From contig NW_003136055.1 of assembly GCF_000003605.2 (NCBI RefSeq), forward strand, positions 1 through 25,197: a stretch of 25,197 nt of DNA, written 5' to 3'. Made by a program: the position numbers and the translations under genes. How positions within the stretch are numbered: the first letter of the stretch is position 1; each line of letters opens with the position of its first letter. This DNA is from Saccoglossus kowalevskii. Its lineage: Eukaryota > Hemichordata > Enteropneusta > Harrimaniidae. The notes under the pieces were generated by a model. That model was given only the letters and a program-made list of their open reading frames with translations, was not told where the DNA came from and did not search any database. Shown here one piece after another: positions 12,661 to 23,510 of this stretch.

Positions 12661-14000
12661 AACTTTAGCCATCTGATTACTTATCACTGTCAATCACACT
12701 GATATTGATAACTTTAGTCATCTCATTACTCATCACTGTCAATTACACTGATATTGACAACTTTAGCCATCTGATTACTCATCACTGTCAATCACACTGA
12801 TATTGACAACTTTAGCCATCTGATTACTCATCACTGTCAATCACACTGATATTGACAACTTTAGCCATCTGATTACTCATCACTGTCAATCACAATGATA
12901 TTGACAACTTTAGCCATCTGATTACTTATCACTGTCAATCACACTGATATTGATAACTTTAGTCATCTCATTACTCATCACTGTCAATTACACTGATATT
13001 GACAACTTTAGCCATCTGATTACTTATTACTGTCAATCACACTGATATTGACAACTTTAGCCATCTGATTACTCATCACTGTCAATCACACTGATATTGA
13101 CAACTTTAGCCATCTGATTACTCATCACTGTCAATCACACTGATATTGATAACTTTAGCCATTGCCATCTGATTACTCATCACTGTCAATTACACTGATA
13201 TTGACAACTTTAGCCATCTCATTAGTCATCACTGTCAATCACACCGATATTGACAACTTTAGCCATCTGATTACTCATCACTGTCAATTTCGCTGACATT
13301 GACAACTTTAGCCATTGCCATCTGATTATTCAACACTGTCAATCACACTGACATTGACAACTTTAGCCATCTGATTACTCATCACTGTCAATCACACCGA
13401 TATTGACAACTTTAGGCATCTGATTACTTATCACTGTCAATCACACTGATATTGACAACTTTAGCCATCTGATTACTCATCACTGTCAATTACACTGATA
13501 TTGACAACTTTAGCCATCTGATTACTCATCACTGTCAATCACACTGATATTGACAACTTTAGCCATCTCATTACTCATCCCTGTCAATCACACTGATATT
13601 GACAACTTTAGGCATCTGATTACTCATCCCTGTCCATCACACTGATATTGACAACTTTAGTCATCTGATTACTCATCCCTGTCAATCACACTGATATTGA
13701 CAACTTTAGCCATCTGATTACTCATCACTGTCAATCACACTGATATTGACAACTTTAGCCATCTGATTACTCATCACTGTCAATCACACTGATATTGACA
13801 ACTTTAGCCATCTGATTACTCATCACTGTCAATCACACTGATATTGACAACTTTAGCCATCTGATTACTCATCACTGTCAATCACACTGACATTGACAAC
13901 TTTAGCCATCTGATTAGTCATCACTGTCAATCACACTGACATTGACAACTTTAGCCATCTGATTACTCATCACTGTCAATCACACTGACATTGACAACTT
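12661..14000 (+). repeat. Block A copy around 13.0 kb and mixed units
   Basis: The family A series CTTATC, GATAACTTTAGTC, CAATTACAC, CTTATTACTG (13,023) is followed by three ordinary units and then GATAAC with a CCATTG insertion at 13,159. The other family A copies have TTAGGC at that spot, so a 55-bp form has replaced it. Another insertion lies in a TTTCGCTGAC unit (13,312), an otherwise unseen combination. Private changes include CACAATGATA near 12,893 and TGTCCATCAC near 13,633. Confidence 0.75.
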
Positions 14001-15300
14001 TAGCCATCTGATTAGTCAACACTGTCAATCACACCGATATTGATAACTTTAGGCATCTGATTACTTATCACTGTCAATCACACTGATATTTACAACTTTA
14101 GCCATTGCCATCTGATTACTCATCCCTGTCAATCACACTGATATTGACAACTTTAGCCATCTGATTACTCATCACTGTCAATCACACTGATATTGACAAC
14201 TTTAGCCATCTGATTACTCATCACTGTCAATCACACTGACATTGACAACTTCAGCCATCTGATTACTCATCACTGTCAATCACACTGACATTGACAACTT
14301 CAGCCATCTGATTACTCATCCCTGTCAATCACACCGATATTGATAACTTTAGGCATCTGATTACTCATCACTGTCAATTACACTGATATTGACAACTTTA
14401 GCCATCTGATTACTTATCACTGTCAATCACACTGATATTGACAACTTTAGCCATCTGATTACTCATCACTGTCAATTACACTGATATTGATAACTTTAGC
14501 CATCTGATTACTCATCCCTGTCAATCACACTGATATTGACAACTTTAGCCATCTGATTACTCATCACTGTCAATTACACTGATATTGATAACTTTAGTCA
14601 TCTCATTACTCATCACTGTCAATTACACTGATATTGACAACTTTGGCCATCTGATTACTCAACACTGTCAATTACACTGACTTTGACAACTTTAGCCATC
14701 TGATTACTCATCACTGTCAATCACACCGATATTGATAACTTTAGGCATCTGATTACTTATCACTGTCAATCACACTGATATTTACAACTTTAGCCATTGC
14801 CATCTGATTACTCATCCCTGTCAATCACACTGATATTGACAACTTTAGCCATCTGATTACTCATCACTGTCAATCACACTGACATTGACAACTTTAGCCA
14901 TCTGATTATTCAACACTGTCAATCACACCGATATTGATAACTTTAGGCATCTGATTACTCATCACTGTCAATCACACTGATATTTACAACTTTAGCCATT
15001 GCCATCTGATTATTCAACACTGTCAATCACACTGATATTGACAACTTTAGCCATCTGATTACTCATCACTGTCAATCACACTGATATTTACAACTTTAGC
15101 CATTGCCATCTGATTACTCATCCCTGTCAATCACACTGATATTGACAACTTTAGCCATCTGATTACTCATCACTGTCAATCACACTGATATTTACAACTT
15201 TAGCCATTGCCATCTGATTACTCATCCCTGTCAATCACACTGATATTGACAACTTTAGCCATCTGATTACTCATCACTGTCAATCACACTGATATTGATA
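14001..15300 (+). repeat. Higher-order block B, copy 4, with 104-bp dimers
   Basis: From 14,281 to 15,300 the variant order matches 16,273-17,292 at an offset of 1,992 bp (40 x 49 + six 6-base insertions - four single-base gaps). CCATTG insertions at 14,996, 15,100 and 15,204 are spaced exactly 104 bp, forming tandem 55 + 49 dimers. A CTTATC change near 14,413 is shared with the copy at 21,643 and not with copies 2 and 3, which groups this block with the one at 21.25-21.84 kb. Confidence 0.85.
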
Positions 15301-15764
15301 ACTTTAGCCATCTGATTACTCATCACTGTCAATCACACTGATATTGACAACTTTAGCCATCTGATTACTCATCACTGTCAATCACACTGATATGGACAAC
15401 TTTAGCCATCTGATTACTCATCACTGTCAATCACACTGATATTGACAACTTTAGACATCTGATTACTCATCACTGTCAATCACACTGATATTGACAACTT
15501 TAGCCATCTGATTACTCATCACTGTCAATCACACTGATATTGACAACTTTAGTCATCTCATTACTCATCACTGTCAATCACACTGATATTGACAACTTTA
15601 GCCATCTGATTACTCATCACTGTCAATCACACTGATATTGACAACTTTAGCCATCTGATTACTCATCACTGTCAATCACACTGACATTGACAACTTTAGT
15701 CATCTCATTACTCATCACTGTCAATCACACTGATATTGACAACTTTAGCCATCTGATTACTCAT
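15301..15764 (+). repeat. Homogeneous run of near-consensus 49-bp units
   Basis: About ten successive units differ from the consensus at few positions (one GATATGGAC near 15,391, one TTAGACATC near 15,450, two TTAGTCATCTC). Neither the GATAACTTTAGGC nor the GATTATTCAAC classes occur. This looks like a locally homogenised patch. Nothing other than the repeat is present. Confidence 0.7.
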
Positions 15765-15812
15765 CACTGTCATCACACTGATATGATACTTTAGGCATCT
15801 GATACTCATCAC
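15765..15812 (+). repeat. Monomer with four single-base losses
   Basis: GTCATCAC, GATATGATAC, TGATACTTTAGG and CTGATACTC each lack one base of an AA or TT pair within roughly one 49-bp unit, reducing it to 45 bp. Elsewhere such losses occur about once every 1-3 kb. All four are in short homopolymers. This may be a patch of unpolished sequence, or a genuinely decayed unit. Confidence 0.75.
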
Positions 15813-17555
15813 TGTCAATCACACTGATATTTACAACTTTAGCCATTGCCATCTGATTACTCATCACTGTCAATCACACTGATATTGACAACTTTAGCCA
15901 TCTGATTACTCATCACTGTCAATCACACTGACATTGACAACTTTAGCCATCTGATTAGTCAACACTGTCAATCACATCGATATTGATAACTTTAGGCATC
16001 TGATTACTTATCACTGTCAATCACACTGATATTTACAACTTTAGCCATTGCCATCTGATTACTCATCCCTGTCAATCACACTGATATTGACAACTTTAGC
16101 CATCTGATTACTCATCACTGTCAATCACACCGATATTGACAACTTTAGCCAGCTGATTACTCATCACTGTCAATCACACTGACATTGACAACTTCAGCCA
16201 TCTGATTACTCATCACTGTCAATCACACTGACATTGACAACTTCAGCCATCTGATTACTCATCACTGTCAATCACACTGACATTGACAACTTCAGCCATC
16301 TGATTACTCATCCCTGTCAATCACACCGATATTGATAACTTTAGGCATCTGATTACTCATCACTGTCAATTACACTGATATTGACAACTTTAGCCATCTG
16401 ATTACTCATCACTGTCAATCACACTGATATTGACAACTTTAGCCATCTGATTACTCATCACTGTCAATTACACTGATATTGATAACTTTAGCCATCTGAT
16501 TACTCATCCCTGTCAATCACACTGATATTGACAACTTTAGCCATCTGATTACTCATCACTGTCAATTACACTGATATTGATAACTTTAGTCATCTCATTA
16601 CTCATCACTGTCAATTACACTGATATTGACAACTTTGGCCATCTGATTACTCAACACTGTCAATTACACTGACTTTGACAACTTTAGCCATCTGATTACT
16701 CATCACTGTCAATCACACCGATATTGATAACTTTAGGCATCTGATTACTTATCACTGTCAATCACACTGATATTTACAACTTTAGCCATTGCCATCTGAT
16801 TACTCATCCCTGTCAATCACACTGATATTGACAACTTTAGCCATCTGATTACTCATCACTGTCAATCACACTGACATTGACAACTTTAGCTATCTGATTA
16901 TTCAACACTGTCAATCACACCGATATTGATAACTTTAGGCATCTGATTACTCATCACTGTCAATCACACTGATATTTACAACTTTAGCCATTGCCATCTG
17001 ATTATTCAACACTGTCAATCACACTGATATTGACAACTTTAGCCATCTGATTACTCATCACTGTCAATCACACTGATATTTACAACTTTAGCCATTGCCA
17101 TCTGATTACTCATCCCTGTCAATCACACTGATATTGACAACTTTAGCCATCTGATTACTCATCACTGTCAATCACACTGATATTCACAACTTTAGCCATT
17201 GCCATCTGATTACTCATCCCTGTCAATCACACTGATATTGACAACTTTAGCCATCTGATTACTCATCACTGTCAATCACACTGATATTGATAACTTTAGC
17301 CATCTGATTACTCATCACTGTCAATCACACCGATATTGACAACTTTAGCCATCTGATTACTCATCACTGTCAATTTCGCTGACATTGACAACTTTAGCCA
17401 TCTGATTATTCAACACTGTCAATCACACTGACATTGACAACTTTAGCCATCTCATTAGTCATCACTGTCAATCACACTGACATTGACAACTTTAGCCATC
17501 TGATTACTCATCACTGTCAATCACACCGATATTGACAACTTTAGCCATTGCCATC
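15813..17555 (+). repeat. Higher-order block B, copy 3, with 104-bp dimers
   Basis: Positions 15,813-16,832 match copy 2 at a constant offset of 4,172 bp, including the shared CCAGCTG change. From 16,830 the order follows 6,361-7,250 of copy 1. CCATTG insertions at 16,988, 17,092 and 17,196 are spaced 104 bp, as in copies 1 and 4. The later TTTCGCTGAC and ACCGATATT 55-bp units (17,374 and 17,545) match 7,069 and 7,240. Private changes include TAGCTATCTG near 16,889 and TATTCACAAC near 17,181. Confidence 0.85.
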
Positions 17556-19872
17556 TGATTACTCATCACTGTCAATCACACTGATATTGACAACTTTAGC
17601 CATCTGATTACTCATCACTGTCAATCACACTGATATTGACAACTTTAGCCATCTCATTAGTCATCACTGTCAATCACACTGATATTTACAACTTTAGCCA
17701 TTGCCATCTGATTACTCATCACTGTCAATTACACTGATATTGACAACTTTAGCCATCTGATTATTCAACACTGTCAATCACACTGATATTGACAACTTTA
17801 GCCATCTGATTACTCATCACTGTCAATCACACTGATATTGACAACTTTAGCCATCTGATTACTCATCACTGTCAATCACACTGATATTGACAACTTTAGC
17901 CATCTCATTAGTCATCACTGTCAATCACACTGATATTGACAACTTTAGCCATCTGATTACTCATCACTGTCAATCACACTGATATTGACAACTTTAGCCA
18001 TCTGATTACTCATCACTGTCAATTACACTGATATTGACAACTTTAGCCATCTCATTAGTCATCACTGTCAATCACACTGACATTGACAACTTCAGCCATC
18101 TGATTACTCATCACTGTCAATTTCGCTGACATTGACAACTTTAGCCATCTCATTAGTCATCACTGTCAATTACACTGATATTGACAACTTTAGCCATCTC
18201 ATTACTCATCACTGTCAATCACACTGATATTGACAACTTTAGCCATCTGATTAGTCAACACTGTCAATCACACCGATATTGATAACTTTAGGCATCTGAT
18301 TACTTATCACTGTCAATCACACTGATATTGACAACTTTAGCCATCTCATTACTCATCACTGTCAATCACACCGATATTGACAACTTTAGCCATCTGATTA
18401 CTCATCACTGTCAATTTCGCTGACATTGACAACTTTAGCCATCTGATTATTCAACACTGTCAATCACACTGACATTGACAACTTTAGCCATCTGATTACT
18501 CATCCCTGTCAATCACACTGACATTGACAACTTTAACCATCTGATTACTCATCACTGTCAATCACACTGACATTGACAACTTTAGCCATCTGATCACTCA
18601 TCACTGTCAATCACACCGATATTGATAACTTTAGGCATCTGATTACTCATCACTGTCAATCACACTGATATTGACAACTTTAGTCATCTCATTACTCATC
18701 ACTGTCAATCACACCGATATTGACAACTTTAGCCATCTGATTACTCATCACTGTCAATTTCGCTGACATTGACAACTTTAGCCATCTGATTATTCAACAC
18801 TGTCAATCACACTGACATTGACAACTTTAGCCATCTCATTAGTCATCACTGTCAATCACACTGACATTGACAACTTTAGCCATCTGATTACTCATCACTG
18901 TCAATCACACCGATATTGACAACTTTAGCCATTGCCATCTCATTACTCATCACTGTCAATCACACTGACATTGACAACTTCAGCCATCTGATTACTCATC
19001 ACTGTCAATCACACCGATATTGATAACTTTAGCCATCTGATTACTCATCACTGTCAATCACACTGATATTGACAACTTTAGCCATCTGATTACTCATCAC
19101 TGTCAATCACACTGACATTGACAACTTTAGCCATCTGATTACTCATCACTGTCAATCACACCGATATTTACAACTTTAGCCATCTCATTAGTCAGCACTG
19201 TCAATCACACTGACTTTGACAACTTCAGCCATCTGATTACTCATCACTGTCAATCACACCGATATTGACAACTTTAGCCATCTGATTACTCATCACTGTC
19301 AATCACACTGATATTGACAACTTTAGCCATCTGATTACTCATCACTGTCAATCACACTGATATTGACAACTTTAGCCATCTGATTACTCAGCACTGTCAA
19401 TCACACTGACTTTGACAACTTTAGCCATCTGATTACTCAACACTGTCAATCACACTGATATTGACAACTTTAGCCATCTGATTACTCATCACTGTCAATC
19501 ACACTGATATTGACAACTTTAGCCATCTGATTACTCATCACTGTCAATCACACCGATATTTACAACTTTAGCCATCTCATTAGTCAGCACTGTCAATCAC
19601 ACTGACTTTGACAACTTCAGCCATCTGATTACTCATCACTGTCAATCACACTGATATTGACAACTTTAGCCATCTGATTACTCATCACTGTCAATCACAC
19701 TGATATTGACAACTTTAGCCATCTGATTACTCATCACTGTCAATCACACTGATATTGACAACTTTAGCCATCTGATTACTCATCCCTGTCAATCACACTG
19801 ATATTGACAACTTTAGCCATCTGATTACTCATCACTGTCAATCACACTGATATTGACAACTTTAGCCATCTC
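17556..19872 (+). repeat. Mixed units with dispersed small duplications
   Basis: This region contains the last-but-one 55-bp units (17,698 and 18,929), a 17.94-18.17 kb segment that recurs near 24.17-24.39 kb (offset 6,231), and an 18.36-18.65 kb segment that recurs at 22.29-22.58 kb (offset 3,928; shared TTTAACCATC at 18,531 and 22,459). Three CAGCACTGTC/GACTTTGAC units (about 19,193, 19,588 and 19,879) introduce the next block A copy. Only repeat sequence is seen. Confidence 0.7.
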
Positions 19873-20900
19873 ATTAGTCAGCACTGTCAATCACACTGAC
19901 TTTGACAACTTCAGCCATCTGATTACTCATCACTGTCAATCACACCGATATTGACAACTTTAGCCATCTGATTACTCAGCACTGTCAATCACACTGATAT
20001 TGACAACTTTAGCCATTGCCATCTGATTACTCATCACTGTCAATCACACTGATATTGACAACTTTAGCCATCTGATTACTTATCACTGTCAATCACACTG
20101 ATATTGATAACTTTAGTCATCTCATTACTCATCACTGTCAATTACACTGATATTGACAACTTTAGCCATCTGATTACTCATCACTGTCAATCACACTGAT
20201 ATTGACAACTTTAGCCATCTGATTACTCATCACTGTCAATCACACTGATATTGACAACTTTAGCCATCTGATTACTCATCACTGTCAATCACACTGATAT
20301 TGACAACTTTAGCCATCTGATTACTTATCACTGTCAATCACACTGATATTGATAACTTTAGTCATCTCATTACTCATCACTGTCAATTACACTGATATTG
20401 ACAACTTTAGCCATCTGATTACTTATTACTGTCAATCACACTGATATTGACAACTTTAGCCATCTGATTACTCATCACTGTCAATCACACTGATATTGAC
20501 AACTTTAGCCATCTGATTACTCATCACTGTCAATCACACTGATATTGATAACTTTAGGCATCTGATTACTCATCACTGTCAATTACACTGATATTGACAA
20601 CTTTAGCCATCTCATTAGTCATCACTGTCAATCACACCGATATTGACAACTTTAGCCATCTGATTACTCATCACTGTCAATTTCGCTGACATTGACAACT
20701 TTAGCCATCTGATTATTCAACACTGTCAATCACACTGACATTGACAACTTTAGGCATCTGATTATTCAACACTGTCAATCACACTGACATTGACAACTTT
20801 AGGCATCTGATTATTCAACACTGTCAATCACACTGACATTGACAACTTTAGGCATCTGATTATTCAACACTGTCAATCACACTGACATTGACAACTTCAG
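19873..20900 (+). repeat. Higher-order block A, last copy
   Basis: CAGCACTGTC at 19,879 and CTTATTACTG at 20,422 are 542 bp apart. In copies 2 and 3 the distance is 536 bp; the extra 6 bp is the CCATTG insertion at 20,013, the last 55-bp unit of the window. After the marker the same GATAAC/TTAGGC, CATCTCATTAG, ACCGATATT, TTTCGCTGAC and TTAGGCATC series follows. Three GACATT/TTAGGC units lie in a row at the end, one more than in copies 2 and 3. Confidence 0.85.
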
Positions 20901-21014
20901 CCATCTGATTACTCATCACTGTCAATCACACCGATATTGACAACTTTAGCCATCTGATTACTTATCACTGTCAATCACACTGATATTGATAACTTTAGTC
21001 ATCTGATTACTCAT

Positions 21015-21135
21015 CACTGTCATCACACTGATATTGACACTTTAGCCATCTGATTACTCATCACTGTCATCACACTGACTTTGACAACTTTAGGCATCTG
21101 ATTATTCAACACTGTCAATCACACCGATATGATAA
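21015..21135 (+). repeat. Cluster of four single-base losses over three units
   Basis: One A is missing in GTCATCAC (about 21,021), one A in TTGACACTTT (about 21,039), one A in GTCATCAC (about 21,069) and one T in GATATGATAAC (about 21,130). As at 15.77 kb, all are losses from AA or TT pairs packed in a short stretch. This suggests a local sequencing or assembly problem, though real decay cannot be excluded. Confidence 0.75.
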
Positions 21136-21240
21136 CTTTAGCCATCTGATTACTCATCACTATCAATCACACTGATATTGACAACTTTAGCCATCTGATT
21201 ACTCAACACTGTCAATTACACTGACTTTGACAACTTTAGC

Positions 21241-21838
21241 CATCTGATTACTCATCACTGTCAATCACACCGATATTGATAACTTTAGGCATCTGATTAC
21301 TTATCACTGTCAATCACACTGATATTGACAACTTTAGCCATCTGATTACTCATCCCTGTCAATCACACTGATATTGACAACTTTAGCCATCTGATTACTC
21401 ATCACTGTCAATCACACTGATATTGACAACTTTAGCCATCTGATTACTCATCACTGTCAATCACACTGACATTGACAACTTCAGCCATCTGATTACTCAT
21501 CACTGTCAATCACACTGACATTGACAACTTCAGCCATCTGATTACTCATCCCTGTCAATCACACCGATATTGATAACTTTAGGCATCTGATTACTCATCA
21601 CTGTCAATTACACTGATATTGACAACTTTAGCCATCTGATTACTTATCACTGTCAATCACACTGATATTGACAACTTTAGCCATCTGATTACTCATCACT
21701 GTCAATTACACTGATATTGATAACTTTAGCCATCTGATTACTCATCCCTGTCAATCACACTGATATTGACAACTTTAGCCATCTGATTACTCATCACTGT
21801 CAATTACACTGATATTGATAACTTTAGTCATCTCATTA
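21241..21838 (+). repeat. Higher-order block B, copy 5 (no 55-bp unit)
   Basis: The order matches block B copy 4 at an offset of 7,230 bp (ACCGATATT at 14,332 and 21,562; CTTATC at 14,413 and 21,643). The 55-bp unit expected at about 21,332 is replaced by an ordinary 49-bp unit with GATATTGAC. The match ends at 21,838, where CATCTCATTATTC replaces CATCTCATTACTC. Confidence 0.8.
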
Positions 21839-22429
21839 TTCAACACTGTCAATTACACTGATATTGACAACTTTAGCCATCTGATTACTCATCACTGTCA
21901 ATTACACTGATATTGATAACTTTAGCCATCTGATTACTCATCACTGTCAATTACACTGATATTGACAACTTTAGCCATCTGATTACTCATCACTGTCAAT
22001 CACACTGATATTGACAACTTTAGCCATCTGATTACTCATCACTGTCAATCACACTGATATTGACAACTTTGGCCATCTGATTACTCATCACTGTCAATCA
22101 CACTGATATTGACAACTTTAGCCATCTGATTAGTCAACACTGTCAATCACACTGATATTGACAACTTTGGCCATCTGATTACTCATCACTGTCAATCACA
22201 CTGATATTGACAACTTTAGCCATCTGATTACTCATCACTGTCAATCACACTGATATTGACAACTTTAGCCATCTCATTACTCATCACTGTCAATCACACC
22301 GATATTGACAACTTTAGCCATCTGATTACTCATCACTGTCAATTTCGCTGACATTGACAACTTTAGCCATCTGATTATTCAACACTGTCAATCACACTGA
22401 CATTGACAACTTTAGCCATCTGATTACTC

Positions 22430-23510
22430 ATCCCTGTCAATCACACTGACATTGACAACTTTAACCATCTGATTACTCATCACTGTCAATCACACTGACA
22501 TTGACAACTTTAGCCATCTGATTACTCATCACTGTGAATCACACCGATATTGATAACTTTAGGCATCTGATTACTCATCACTGTCAATCACACTGATATT
22601 GACAACTTTAGTCATCTCATTACTCATCACTGTCAATCACACTGATATTGACAACTTTAGCCATCTCATTACTCATCACTGTCAATCACACTGATATTGA
22701 CAACTTTAGCCATCTGATTAGTCAACACTGTCAATCACACCGATATTGATAACTTTAGGCATCTGATTACTTATCACTGTCAATTACACTGATATTGACA
22801 ACTTTAGCCATCTCATTACTCATCACTGTCAATCACACCGATATTGACAACTTTAGCCATCTGATTACTCATCACTGTCAATTTCGCTGACATTGACAAC
22901 TTTAGCCATCTGATTATTCATCACTGTCAATTACACTGATATTGACAACTTTAGCCATCTGATTAGTCATCACTGTCAATCACACTGATATTGACAACTT
23001 TAGTCATCTCATTACTCATCACTGTCAATCACACTGATATTGACAACTTTAGCCATCTCATTACTCATCACTGTCAATTACACTGATATTGACAACTTTA
23101 GCCATCTCATTACTCATCACTGTCAATCACACTGACATTGACAACTTTAACCATCTGATTACTCATCACTGTCAATCACACTGACATTGACAACTTTAGC
23201 CATCTGATTACTCATCACTGTCAATCACACTGATATTTACAACTTTAGTCATCTCATTACTCATCACTGTCAATCACACTGATATTGACAACTTTAGCCA
23301 TCTCATTACTCATCACTGTCAATCACACTGATATTGACAACTTTAGCCATCTGATTAGTCAACACTGTCAATCACACCGATATTGATAACTTTAGGCATC
23401 TGATTACTTATCACTGTCAATTACACTGATATTGACAACTTTAGCCATCTCATTACTCATCACTGTCAATCACACGGATATTGACAACTTTAGCCATCTG
23501 ATTACTCATC
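22430..23510 (+). repeat. Partial duplication of a segment 13-14 units away
   Basis: TTTAACCATC at 22,459 recurs at 23,145 (686 bp, 14 units). TTTAGTCATCTC at 22,611 and the GTCAACACTG/ACCGATATTGATAAC pair at 22,721 recur after 637 bp (13 units). One unit, the one at about 22,533 with CTGTGAATC and GATAACTTTAGG, is therefore missing from the second copy. A private CACACGGATA change lies at about 23,471. Confidence 0.8.
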
